From: CADCWN01 sp039810045
GTDB lineage: Bacteria; Chloroflexota; Chloroflexia; Thermomicrobiales; CADCWN01
Direction of reading: 5' to 3'
Assembly: GCA_039810045.1 (NCBI GenBank)
Contig: JBDHWF010000155.1
Coordinates: 1-8,485 of the forward strand
Length of the DNA stretch: 8,485 nt
This document shows positions 1-5,816 of this stretch, one piece after another. Every line of letters begins with the position of its first letter. Positions within the stretch are counted from its first letter, which is position 1. A program made the position numbers and the translations under genes. The notes below the pieces were generated by a model. That model was not told the origin of the DNA. It saw only the letters and a program-made list of their open reading frames with translations, and made no database searches.

Positions 1-52
1 CTCGATAAGCGCGGTGGGCGATCAGCGACTCCTGTTGCTCCTGTGTCTCCAT
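1..52 (-). CDS. 5' end of an unidentified gene, cut by the left edge
   Basis: An ATG at 52-50 on the minus strand opens a frame that stays open for 17 codons to the window edge. It reads METQEQQESLIAHRAYR. An AAGGA ribosome-binding site lies about five bases upstream. It follows the hydrolase stop codon by 63 bases on the same strand, so it may be the third gene of that operon. The SLIAHRAYR stretch is faintly like the start of DUF2934 proteins (IAxRAYxLWE), but this is too short to assign. Function unknown. Confidence 0.4.
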   Translation of the reverse strand, partial: METQEQQESLIAHRAYR

Positions 53-115
53 CACTATCCTTATATACCGCTTCTATCGGCGATGACTATGGTCCCATTC
101 ATCCTTGAACGCTGC

Positions 116-949
116 TTAACTAGCGTTGCAGGCTGGTGCGTCTGGCACAGTGCGAAGAAAATCAAAAAGGATCTGGTTGAACTCTGCTGGAGTCTCCAGA
201 TTGGGTAGATGCCCTGCATCAGCAATAGTCCGGCGTTGTGCAGTGGGTATCTCGGTTTGCAGCAGCGCGGCCTGGGCCAGGAAGTCAGCACTATCACGCT
301 CGCCCGTAATAATCAGAGTGGGTACGGTAATCTCGGGCAGGCGGGTGAGCGCTGGCGGGGTGGGCAGTTGTCGTGGATCGCGATTGACCCAGTGCCAGCC
401 AGAGTAATCAGCGATCATGGCGTTGAGTGCAGCGAGCGCTACTGGCTGTGCTTGCAGTGGGCCAAATAAGCCAGGGTGCTTGATCCAATGAGCTTTGGCC
501 GCCGCAATACCTTCCGTGCGGGCAACTTTCCAGATTGGATTGGTCATTGTTTGCCACGCTGCTGACCATTGATAGCCGCCAATCATTGCATCGACCAGGA
601 CGAGTGACCGCAGCCTGGATCGATGCGCTAACGCCATTTCGAGCGCGATCTCCCCACCCAACGATAGGCCAATCAGCGCCGTTATCGTGTCGAGCTGGAG
701 ATGATCGAGCAAGGCCAGGAGATCGGTACAATGATCATACGGCGTGGCGTTGGGTACCGTGGACCGACCAAAACCGCGCAGGTCATAGGTGATTACCTGG
801 TAGTGCGCGGCGAATGGCGCGATTTGCTGTGCCCAGACGCGATGATCCAGCGTAAAGCCATGTAAAAAGACAAGCGGTGCTCCCGCTCCAGCGATCTGGT
901 AATGCAGCTGCCCGCCAGGAATATCGAAGCAAGCTGTTGTTGTGGTCAC
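116..949 (-). CDS. alpha/beta hydrolase fold protein
   Basis: This is a 277-residue soluble protein of the alpha/beta hydrolase superfamily, of usual length for a single-domain member. The oxyanion-hole motif HGF is at residues 30-32. The nucleophile elbow GLSLGG is at 94-99, making Ser96 the probable nucleophile. GERD places the acid at Asp219, and DAGHLPNLE places the catalytic His at 247, so the triad appears complete. A cap region rich in Trp lies around residues 125-200. No signal peptide is seen, so it is probably cytoplasmic. Relatives include 3-oxoadipate enol-lactonases, haloperoxidase-like enzymes and esterases; the substrate cannot be told from sequence. The start is GTG (949-947) and lacks a strong ribosome-binding site; the nearest upstream ATG on this strand is out of frame. 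It lies 40 bases after the 75-residue gene on the same strand and may be co-transcribed with it. Confidence 0.9.
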   Translation of the reverse strand: MTTTTACFDIPGGQLHYQIAGAGAPLVFLHGFTLDHRVWAQQIAPFAAHYQVITYDLRGFGRSTVPNATPYDHCTDLLALLDHLQLDTITALIGLSLGGEIALEMALAHRSRLRSLVLVDAMIGGYQWSAAWQTMTNPIWKVARTEGIAAAKAHWIKHPGLFGPLQAQPVALAALNAMIADYSGWHWVNRDPRQLPTPPALTRLPEITVPTLIITGERDSADFLAQAALLQTEIPTAQRRTIADAGHLPNLETPAEFNQILFDFLRTVPDAPACNAS

Positions 950-989
950 GCGGCAGTACCCATTAATATTCCTACCTACTCAAGGCAAC

Positions 990-1217
990 TCAGGTTGCAT
1001 TATGGCCTCGCCGAACTTTCCCCGGCGCTTTTGGCGTCGCCCCTTCTTTGAGGGTACCCGCCTGCGGATCTTCCTGCCGATAATATTGCTCTGCGCCATG
1101 TTCAATGTCGCGCTCATGGGCGTCGGGTGTCTTATCTGGAGACTTATGTTTTTCTGGCGTTGGCTGATCCTCGGTATGCTGAGCTTGCTTGCCAGATGGT
1201 GTCTGTTGGTTTGGCAT
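990..1217 (-). CDS. small hydrophilic protein, unknown function
   Basis: This 75-residue protein is highly charged, rich in Lys, Glu, Gln, Pro and His, and has almost no hydrophobic stretches. It is therefore probably disordered and cytoplasmic. The start is supported by a GGGGGA ribosome-binding site six bases before the ATG. It precedes the alpha/beta hydrolase by 40 bases on the same strand, which suggests an operon. I recognise no family. The opposite strand carries a longer overlapping frame of 129 residues (942-1331), but that frame has no ribosome-binding site, overlaps the hydrolase start and looks like the antisense shadow of this hydrophilic frame. I prefer this one, with moderate confidence. 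Confidence 0.55.
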   Translation of the reverse strand: MPNQQTPSGKQAQHTEDQPTPEKHKSPDKTPDAHERDIEHGAEQYYRQEDPQAGTLKEGATPKAPGKVRRGHNAT

Positions 1218-1364
1218 ACGTTTCCCCCAATCCTTTATCCGTTGCTTTCCGTGAGCATGAATTGTGCCGTGATTTGTGTACCACAGAGTGGGGCGCGCCT
1301 ACCCGGCAGCATTTTCGGTGCTTGCCTTTAGGCTGTGCTCGATCTTGGGGTAATCGTTGCCTCG

Positions 1365-1393
1365 TTGGTGTTCTGTCGCGCTGCAAGTATAAT
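1365..1393 (+). promoter_or_regulatory. sigma-70-type promoter for the stress-protein-like gene
   Basis: A perfect -10 box TATAAT lies at 1388-1393, and a partial -35 box TTGGTG lies at 1365-1370, with 17 bases between them. Transcription would begin near 1400, giving a leader of about 50 bases before the GTG at 1450. This is seen in sequence; activity is inferred. Confidence 0.7.
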
Positions 1394-1449
1394 AGTGAGA
1401 GTAGGGGATTCCTGATAGTGCGGTTGCGATAATCAGAGGGGGCGATGCG

Positions 1450-2058
1450 GTGAGTGCAACTCATGAACTGGCCGAACTCCAGATTGATGGCTCACAGGTC
1501 ATTGTAGGAGTTTTTGCTGATGCCGAAGGGGCTGAGCGTGCGCGAGGGATGCTGATTGCTGATGGGTTTTCGCCAGAAGCAATTAACATATTGGCGAAAA
1601 GTATCGAAGAGGCCGAGGCGATTGCCCCAGATTATTCTGAGGAGAACAATCAGGCACTAACTGAACCAGAGGCAACGCGGACACAAGGGCAGGTTGCGAT
1701 TGGCACCGACCAGGATCCAGGCTCGCGGGTAAATCTTGGTAGTGGTATTGGCCTGGTTATTGGCGCGCTGGGTGGTGCGGCCACTGGCTTGGCCTTACGT
1801 GAAGCACCGGGGTTTTCCTCGTTTCTGACTTCGCCCATGATGGCGCTGGGGATCTTTGGGGTGATCGGGGCTGTCCTGGGAGCCTGGGGTGGCTCTGTGG
1901 CCGGAATCCGTGTGCCTGAGGAAGACCTAAGCTACTTCACTGGTGAACTTGGTACTGGGGCCTACCTCGTTGCTTTACGCACGAATCGGATCGACGAAGC
2001 CTTAGATGTCCTACGCGATGCAGGCGCTCGCAATATGAGTGAGTACGAAGGACATTAA
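1450..2058 (+). CDS. general stress protein 17M-like membrane protein with glycine zipper
   Basis: The product is 202 residues. The N-terminal part (residues 17-48, VIVGVFADAEGAERARGMLI and on) resembles the domain at the start of general stress protein 17M-like proteins, in which a short alpha/beta unit is built from a V-V-G-V-F strand and an A-E-x-A helix. A disordered acidic linker spans 50-90. Two glycine-rich hydrophobic helices follow, at about 97-116 (GSGIGLVIGALGGAATG) and 129-152 (MMALGIFGVIGAVLGAWGGS), typical of glycine-zipper membrane segments. A second small alpha/beta unit at 158-195 (YFTGELGTGAYLVALRT) resembles the first. It probably sits in the cytoplasmic membrane. The start is GTG, chosen because AGAGGGGG lies about seven bases upstream; the nearby ATG at 1445 stops at once. 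It is a single-gene unit with its own promoter and terminator. The biochemical role is unknown; a stress link is by family resemblance only. Confidence 0.75.
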   Translation: MSATHELAELQIDGSQVIVGVFADAEGAERARGMLIADGFSPEAINILAKSIEEAEAIAPDYSEENNQALTEPEATRTQGQVAIGTDQDPGSRVNLGSGIGLVIGALGGAATGLALREAPGFSSFLTSPMMALGIFGVIGAVLGAWGGSVAGIRVPEEDLSYFTGELGTGAYLVALRTNRIDEALDVLRDAGARNMSEYEGH

Positions 2059-2088
2059 GCGCAGATAATCCGGGGCTAGCGCTCTGGG

Positions 2089-2132
2089 GAGGGGTGGAAC
2101 ACGTTTATGTGTTCCACCCCTCGCTCGTTTTT
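2089..2132 (+). terminator. intrinsic terminator after the stress-protein-like gene
   Basis: A perfect 14-bp inverted repeat (2089-2102 against 2109-2122) with a six-base loop is followed by a short T run at 2128-2132. It lies 31 bases after the stop at 2058. It sits between convergent genes, so the hairpin may also slow minus-strand transcription from the SRPBCC gene, whose stop is 26 bases away, but no T run follows in that direction. Confidence 0.85.
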
Positions 2133-2148
2133 CGGTTGAGTATTGCGG

Positions 2149-2607
2149 TTATGGTTGCTGTTCAATTTCGCCGCGCCAGCCCCCCGTCTCCTGTCCCCGC
2201 GCCTCAATAAAGCGCTTGAAGCGTTCCAGATCTCCGGCGATTTGCTTTTGTGGTAACCCTAAAGTGCTGCCAACTTTCTGGGCTGCGCCCTCTGGCGTAA
2301 AGTCAAGTTGGAGTGTTACCTGTGTAGTATTCGGATCGATGAAGTGAAAGGTGACGACACCGGCATTGGTTGCGCCGCTGGTGCTGCTCCAGGCGATGCG
2401 CTGATCAGGGACTTGCTCGGTGATCTCGGCGTCCCATTCGGTGGTTTGTCCAGCGATATTGGCGCGCCAATGCAGTTTCTTAGGACCATCTTGGGTCACG
2501 GCCTCAATGTTGTCCATAAAATGCGGAAACTCTTCGAACTGTGTCCATTGGTTATAGGCGGTACGGATTGGCACTTTGACTTCAATTGTATAGACCACGC
2601 GAGCCAT
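2149..2607 (-). CDS. SRPBCC (polyketide cyclase/dehydrase-like) protein
   Basis: The product is 152 residues, the usual size for a stand-alone START/Bet v1-like (SRPBCC) domain. Characteristic features are the opening beta strand (VVYTIEVKVPI), the helix AYNQWTQFEEFPHFMDNIEAV at residues 17-37, the segment TTEWDAEITEQVPDQRIAW at 55-73, the strands after it, and a long C-terminal helix at about 108-138. In this family the long helix and curved sheet enclose a hydrophobic pocket for a lipid or other small ligand; the ligand here is unknown. It looks cytoplasmic. The frame is open upstream to 2775, but that extension overlaps the response regulator. The start at 2607 is preferred because of a very strong AAAGGAGGGA site just upstream. 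It starts 37 bases after the regulator stop, so it is probably translated from the same message. Confidence 0.85.
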   Translation of the reverse strand: MARVVYTIEVKVPIRTAYNQWTQFEEFPHFMDNIEAVTQDGPKKLHWRANIAGQTTEWDAEITEQVPDQRIAWSSTSGATNAGVVTFHFIDPNTTQVTLQLDFTPEGAAQKVGSTLGLPQKQIAGDLERFKRFIEARGQETGGWRGEIEQQP

Positions 2608-2610
2608 TGG

Positions 2611-2620
2611 TCCCTCCTTT
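2611..2620 (-). promoter_or_regulatory. strong ribosome-binding site that fixes the SRPBCC start
   Basis: Minus-strand AAAGGAGGGA at 2620-2611 leaves five bases between AGGAGG and the ATG at 2607. It is the best Shine-Dalgarno match in this part of the window and decides against the longer frame that begins inside the regulator gene. Confidence 0.85.
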
Positions 2621-2644
2621 GCTGATAGTTGATTGTTTGCGCGA

Positions 2645-3340
2645 CTACTGGGGGGGAATAAAGCGATAACCGATTCCCCAGACTGATTGAATAAAGTGTG
2701 GATGCTCAGGGTTATCATGAAGCTTCTGTCGTAGGCGGCGTACAAAGACTTTGATGTAGTGGATGTGGTTGACATATTCTGGCCCCCAAACCCGTTCTAA
2801 TAGCTCTTGATGCGGGATCGGGGTGCCAACGTTACGGACGAGTTCTTCAAGCAAGCGGTATTCTGTGCCAGTCAGCGAGACGAGTTGACCGTTAACCCGC
2901 ACTTCGTGGGTAGCAAAATTAATGCGCAAGCAGCCAGCAACGAAATCACTCTCGCCATTGGTTGCTGGCTTGGTTGCCCGCCGGAGCAGCGCGCGTAGCC
3001 TGGCTAGAAGTTCGAGGTGATCGAATGGCTTGGTCAGATAATCATCTGCTCCAAGGTCGAGAGCGCGCACTTTGTCTACCGTGGCCTCGTGTGCTGTAAG
3101 CATCAGGATTGGCACTGTAGAGAATTGGCGGATCTTCTGGCAGACCTCAAATCCGTTGGGTGGGGGCATGGCAACATCGAGTATGACAAGGTCAGGATGC
3201 TCGGAATGAAACAGGCGCAAGGCTTCTTGCCCATCGGCTGCAATCAGTGTTTCAACCTCCGGCCAGGTCATCCGCGCCGAAAAGGCGACGAGTTCGGCAA
3301 CGTCGCTATCATCCTCGGCAATCAAGAGTTTGGGCGCCAT
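2645..3340 (-). CDS. OmpR/PhoB-family response regulator
   Basis: The product is 231 residues, typical for the family. The receiver domain spans about residues 4-118: acidic pocket E9-D10-D11, phospho-acceptor Asp55 in LVILDVAMPPPNGFE, conserved Thr82 (LMLTAHE) and Lys104 (YLTKPF). The winged-helix DNA-binding domain spans about 131-230, with LTGTEYRLLEELVRN, the recognition region IHYIKVFVRRLRQKL, and the C-terminal wing VWGIGYRF. All phosphorelay residues are present, so it should work as a phosphorylation-controlled transcription factor. The frame extends upstream to 3481, but the start at 3340 fits the family length and has AGGGAGA seven bases before it. No sensor kinase gene adjoins it; the next gene in the same direction is the SRPBCC protein 37 bases on, a plausible co-transcribed partner. 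Its targets are unknown. Confidence 0.95.
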   Translation of the reverse strand: MAPKLLIAEDDSDVAELVAFSARMTWPEVETLIAADGQEALRLFHSEHPDLVILDVAMPPPNGFEVCQKIRQFSTVPILMLTAHEATVDKVRALDLGADDYLTKPFDHLELLARLRALLRRATKPATNGESDFVAGCLRINFATHEVRVNGQLVSLTGTEYRLLEELVRNVGTPIPHQELLERVWGPEYVNHIHYIKVFVRRLRQKLHDNPEHPHFIQSVWGIGYRFIPPQ

Positions 3341-3347
3341 CCATTGT

Positions 3348-3354
3348 TCTCCCT
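3348..3354 (-). promoter_or_regulatory. ribosome-binding site that fixes the response regulator start
   Basis: Minus-strand AGGGAGA at 3354-3348 lies seven bases before the ATG at 3340. The in-frame ATG at 3358 would leave this site inside the coding region and add six residues before the receiver domain, so 3340 is preferred. Confidence 0.7.
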
Positions 3355-3480
3355 GCATTGCCTCCACGGCTGCGCTATTGGTGCCATCTACGCAGTTTCT
3401 GTACCAGAAGATCACGCAGGATGATCCGTATGAATAGGGGTAAGCTGGTGCGTGCGTGGGGACTAGCGCGAGCAGGAACA

Positions 3481-3512
3481 AGCATACCAGCCACGAATGT
3501 GGCTGGTATGCT
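3481..3512 (-). terminator. 14-bp perfect hairpin after the bactofilin genes
   Basis: AGCATACCAGCCAC at 3481-3494 is exactly complementary to 3499-3512, with a four-base GAAT loop. It begins 31 bases after the stop codon of the short bactofilin (minus strand), where a terminator is expected, and before the regulator gene. Neither side carries a real T run (the minus strand continues TGTTCCTG), so it may be a weak terminator, a Rho-assisted one, an mRNA 3'-end stabiliser, or a partial read-through control between the two units. Confidence 0.5.
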
Positions 3513-3543
3513 ACCTATGCTCCTAAGTGAGTGCTTGGTAGGC

Positions 3544-4023
3544 TTATTGTTCCTGTTCGTCGTCGGAATCGTCAGCGACCGCTGGTGGTGTATAGCTGCT
3601 GGTGGGCCCTGGTTGCGTAGCTGGTTCTAAAGCGGCTTGTGGTTCCTCATCAAGATTTGACATCCGTAACTCGCCTTCGTAAATCGCCCCTTCTTGAATG
3701 ACGAGTGCAGCAGTAGCGACGCGGCCAGAAACGCGGCCAGAAGGTAGAATCTGGAGTTTCCCCTGGCAGAGAATTTCGCCAGTGAGGCTCCCGGCGACAG
3801 TGATATTCGCTGATACTACACGAGCATCAACCTGACCACTCTCGGCAATGTACAGCGTCCCATCACAATAGACCTCGCCTTTGGCATGGCCTTCGACACG
3901 AAGATTATTCGCGGTGCGAAGTACCCCATCAAAGGCTGAGCTACGGTCAATGGTGCTTTCCTCACCAGCTATGCTCCCTTCGCCAAAGGCGGTGCTACCG
4001 TGTAGCGGGGTCCCTGTTGTCAT
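3544..4023 (-). CDS. bactofilin family protein, short form
   Basis: This is a 159-residue bactofilin. The domain runs from about residue 31 to 122 and consists of short repeating beta units suited to a right-handed beta helix: FDGVLRTANNLRVEGHAKGE, LYIAESGQVDARV, ITVAGSLTGEI, LQILPSGRVSGRV and LVIQEGAIYEGELRM. The last two units are diagnostic. The N-terminal 30 residues are polar, and the C-terminal tail (about 123-159) is Pro-rich and ends acidic (DDSDDEQEQ); both are probably disordered. Bactofilins form nucleotide-independent filaments that act as scaffolds for cell-wall or envelope enzymes; this role is from the family. The start is ATG at 4023 with a G-rich site (GAGGGGGG) upstream. It follows the longer bactofilin by 99 bases on the same strand, probably in one operon. 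Confidence 0.92.
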   Translation of the reverse strand: MTTGTPLHGSTAFGEGSIAGEESTIDRSSAFDGVLRTANNLRVEGHAKGEVYCDGTLYIAESGQVDARVVSANITVAGSLTGEILCQGKLQILPSGRVSGRVATAALVIQEGAIYEGELRMSNLDEEPQAALEPATQPGPTSSYTPPAVADDSDDEQEQ

Positions 4024-4097
4024 CCTTTATGCCCCCCTCTATCAAGAACAGACGCGCCAGAATGGTCTGCTGCGCTCTCCTTGGTACGATAACACAG

Positions 4098-4131
4098 CTA
4101 GCGCACCATTGGCTGTACTATTCTAGCGCAC
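4098..4131. repeat. 9-bp direct repeat between the bactofilin genes
   Basis: CTAGCGCAC occurs at 4098-4106 and again at 4123-4131, 25 bases apart start to start. The second copy overlaps the stop codon of the long bactofilin (minus strand). It could be a binding site for a regulator of the downstream bactofilin or chance. Confidence 0.5.
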
Positions 4132-4818
4132 TCGCTGCAAAACTGGTCGCCCATCCTCTGTCGTCGTTGTTGCACTACTGGCGGACTGCATCCGTACCTG
4201 CCCGCCGAGGAATGCCCCTTCATGGACAATAAACCGCCCTGCATCGAGTTGCCCTGAGACCCGGCCTGAGGGGAAGATTTCGAGCCGTTCCTGGCAGTTG
4301 ATCTGACCGTTGAGCTGCCCCCTGACGATGATCGTGGTGGCCCGCACGGTGGCTTCAACCTTGGCCCCTTCAGCAATAAAAAGTTCTTTCGCGGTAATAA
4401 TTTCGCCCTCAAAGCCCCCCTCGATCTGGATTGAATCAGTGGATTGGAGGGTTCCGCGCCAGACAGTACCAGCGGCAACAGTAGTTACTTTCGGAGCGGC
4501 AGCCTGCTCGGTAACTGGCTCCCACTGCACATCTGGCGTAAATTCGGTGGCTGCGGCTGTGGGCAGGGGCCGATCCTGGTGCGATGGCTCAAGAAAGGAA
4601 AAGTTCGTTGAACGGGCCTGGCCTTCGTGCCCAACTGGTTCGTATGAGGTTGACGGTGGTGTAAATGTTTCTGCTGGTTGGGTGGGATAGGCCGCTTCCG
4701 CTTCGGGCTGCTCCTTTGACCCGTCTAGCTCTTCCTGGTCGATCCGTTGCCGAATCGCCTCGCGCATTCGGCGTAGTCCCTCGTTGTCGAGTTTAGTATC
4801 TTTCTCGCGCCGAAACAT
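4123..4818 (-). CDS. bactofilin family protein with long N-terminal extension
   Basis: This 231-residue protein has its bactofilin domain in the C-terminal half, at about residues 112-211. Its beta units include VTTVAAGTVWRGTLQS, IQIEGGFEGEI, LFIAEGAKVEATV, IIVRGQLNGQI, LEIFPSGRVSGQL and FIVHEGAFLGGQVRM. The first ~32 residues are highly charged and helical (LRRMREAIRQRIDQEEL), followed by a Pro-, Glu- and Thr-rich linker to about 110. The extension has no hydrophobic membrane anchor; the helix may bind a partner or associate with the membrane surface, which is inference. The start is well supported by GAAGGAGAG about six bases upstream of the ATG at 4818. It is the first gene of the probable two-bactofilin operon. 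The two domains share the PSGRVSG and EGAxxxGxxRM units, consistent with gene duplication. The family makes polymeric scaffolds near the membrane. Confidence 0.92.
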   Translation of the reverse strand: MFRREKDTKLDNEGLRRMREAIRQRIDQEELDGSKEQPEAEAAYPTQPAETFTPPSTSYEPVGHEGQARSTNFSFLEPSHQDRPLPTAAATEFTPDVQWEPVTEQAAAPKVTTVAAGTVWRGTLQSTDSIQIEGGFEGEIITAKELFIAEGAKVEATVRATTIIVRGQLNGQINCQERLEIFPSGRVSGQLDAGRFIVHEGAFLGGQVRMQSASSATTTTEDGRPVLQRVR

Positions 4819-4853
4819 CGATCTCTCCTTCAGCTCTGGCGATCATGCTCGCG

Positions 4854-4882
4854 TACACCGACATAGCCATAAATACTGTCAA
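4854..4882 (-). promoter_or_regulatory. possible promoter of the bactofilin operon
   Basis: The minus strand has a perfect -35 box TTGACA at 4882-4877. At 17 bases spacing the -10 position reads GGTGTA (4859-4854), a poor match, so only half the signal is convincing. The distance to the ATG at 4818 is reasonable. An activator-dependent promoter would fit, as would chance. Confidence 0.3.
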
Positions 4883-4971
4883 CAGTGACTGAATACGTCG
4901 TCGTGTGTTCTTCCAGGATACCACTAGCGTACTATCCCTGGCAGCATTTACCCCAGGGTACCAACGCTGGC

Positions 4972-4995
4972 CTAGCATATTCTTATACTAGCATA
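4972..4995. repeat. CTAGCATA direct repeat
   Basis: CTAGCATA occurs at 4972-4979 and 4988-4995, 16 bases start to start, about one and a half helical turns, with an AT-rich spacer. It lies beside the 48-nt palindrome upstream of the bactofilin operon. A paired protein-binding site is possible. Confidence 0.45.
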
Positions 4996-5004
4996 GGTTG
5001 ACAA

Positions 5005-5052
5005 AAATGCAAGGAGAAAGGCGCGAACGTTCGCGCCTTTCTCCTTGCATTT
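5005..5052. repeat. 48-nt perfect palindrome, possible terminator
   Basis: Positions 5005-5028 are the exact reverse complement of 5029-5052, giving a 24-bp arm with no spacer; folding would leave a small loop around AACGTT. Its core is GCGCGAACGTTCGCGC. An A run at 5003-5007 on the left means a minus-strand transcript would end in a U run, like an intrinsic terminator. A TTT on the right gives a weaker plus-strand version. It lies between divergently transcribed genes, where no terminator is needed for a known gene. It may insulate the two units, end an unseen short RNA, or be a DNA site. Confidence 0.8.
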
Positions 5053-5124
5053 GCCTAGACCCACCCAGTAGACTCTCCTGCATTGGGGAAGAACAGCTGC
5101 TGATGAGTGTAAGGGGGGTGGGGG

Positions 5125-5673
5125 ATGCGCAGAGCGATTGGGGTGGCGCTGGCCTGCTGGTGGGTGGTGATCGCCCTGGCCCGGCTGGGGTTTGGCGTCC
5201 GTGATAGTGGACTTACTGGCGGTGGACTGGTGATGGCGTTCCTTTGTTTCCTCGCCCCTGCTGCGCTGGCTGTGCCCGCCAGTCGAACTATCGGGCAACC
5301 ACTCTGGGGGCTGGAAGCGATTGGCGGTTGCGGCGTCCTGACGACCTTGCTCCTCCTGGCGGATCCCTTTCTGTTGGGGCGCCAGTTTGCCTTTCTGGTG
5401 CTTCTGCCAGCGCTATTCTGTGCTTTTTCGGCACCGGCGCTCTGCCTCGCGGCGTGGTATGCGCCGGACAAGGCAGCGATGTTCCGGCGGTGGGGCTATT
5501 GGTGTGCCGCCTTGCCAACCGGGTTTGGCTTGCTGATTGCCCTGGGCGCGCTCAGTGTACTGAGTGGAGTTTTACTCTGTTTACTGTTGGCTGTTGTGGG
5601 ATATTTCTCTTGGGCTGTTGATCATGTGCAGTCGCCGGCTGCTTCTCCCGCCTCTGTCGAACTTGCCGTGTAG
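5125..5673 (+). CDS. multi-pass membrane protein, unknown function
   Basis: The 182-residue product is very hydrophobic. About six membrane segments are visible, near residues 5-20, 31-50, 62-79, 86-112, 124-143 and 144-163, with short Arg- and Asp-containing turns (RTIGQ, PDKAAMFRR). It is rich in Leu, Ala, Gly and Trp. The short C-terminal tail is polar (QSPAASPASVELAV). I recognise no family and no catalytic motif. The ATG at 5125 is preceded by AAGGGGGG at a spacing of six bases. It is the first plus-strand gene after the divergent gap; the next gene begins 143 bases later, so co-transcription is possible but not clear. It could be a small transporter-like or envelope protein, but no sequence evidence supports a specific role. 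Confidence 0.75.
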   Translation: MRRAIGVALACWWVVIALARLGFGVRDSGLTGGGLVMAFLCFLAPAALAVPASRTIGQPLWGLEAIGGCGVLTTLLLLADPFLLGRQFAFLVLLPALFCAFSAPALCLAAWYAPDKAAMFRRWGYWCAALPTGFGLLIALGALSVLSGVLLCLLLAVVGYFSWAVDHVQSPAASPASVELAV

Positions 5674-5816
5674 TGCGCTATTCTTACGGTTGTGATGATG
5701 GGGAATGGCCTGCTAGAGTGATCATGAAACGGTTATCGCGGCGTGCGCGTATCTACGGGTGCGATGTTTGTGGATGATGGGACAAACCAGAGTTACGATT
5801 ATGACTGCATAGGTGG

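Larger units (their letters stand above)
4819..5124. other. divergent gap of 306 bases without a gene
   Basis: This stretch separates the minus-strand bactofilin operon from the plus-strand membrane-protein gene. It holds a possible bactofilin promoter (4854-4882), a pair of CTAGCATA repeats (4972-4995), a 48-nt perfect palindrome (5005-5052), and a G-rich ribosome-binding site just before 5125. Short frames here on either strand show no family resemblance and no good start site. No tRNA or known riboswitch is seen, and I found no convincing plus-strand promoter. Confidence 0.7.

Noticed and set aside
942..1331. A 129-residue hydrophobic frame on the plus strand
   Set aside because: It overlaps the hydrolase start and the better-supported minus-strand small gene, has no ribosome-binding site, and its hydrophobic composition is what the antisense of a charged protein would give.
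2608..2775. A 56-residue N-terminal extension of the SRPBCC protein
   Set aside because: It lies inside the end of the response regulator gene, shows no domain, and a strong ribosome-binding site marks the shorter start at 2607.
3341..3481. A 47-residue N-terminal extension of the response regulator
   Set aside because: The receiver domain normally begins within a few residues of the start, the extension has no recognised signal, and AGGGAGA supports the start at 3340.
4998..5026. Plus-strand promoter with TTGACA at 4998-5003
   Set aside because: The expected -10 position falls inside the GC-rich palindrome (GCGCGA), so there is no usable -10 box.
5005..5052. CRISPR repeat or insertion-sequence end
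   Set aside because: There is only one copy of the palindrome, with no spacers, no cas genes, no transposase and no target-site duplication seen.
4793..5298. Minus-strand frames across the divergent gap
   Set aside because: They lack ribosome-binding sites, cross the 48-nt palindrome or the start of the plus-strand membrane gene, and have low-complexity Arg, Ser and Pro composition without a domain.
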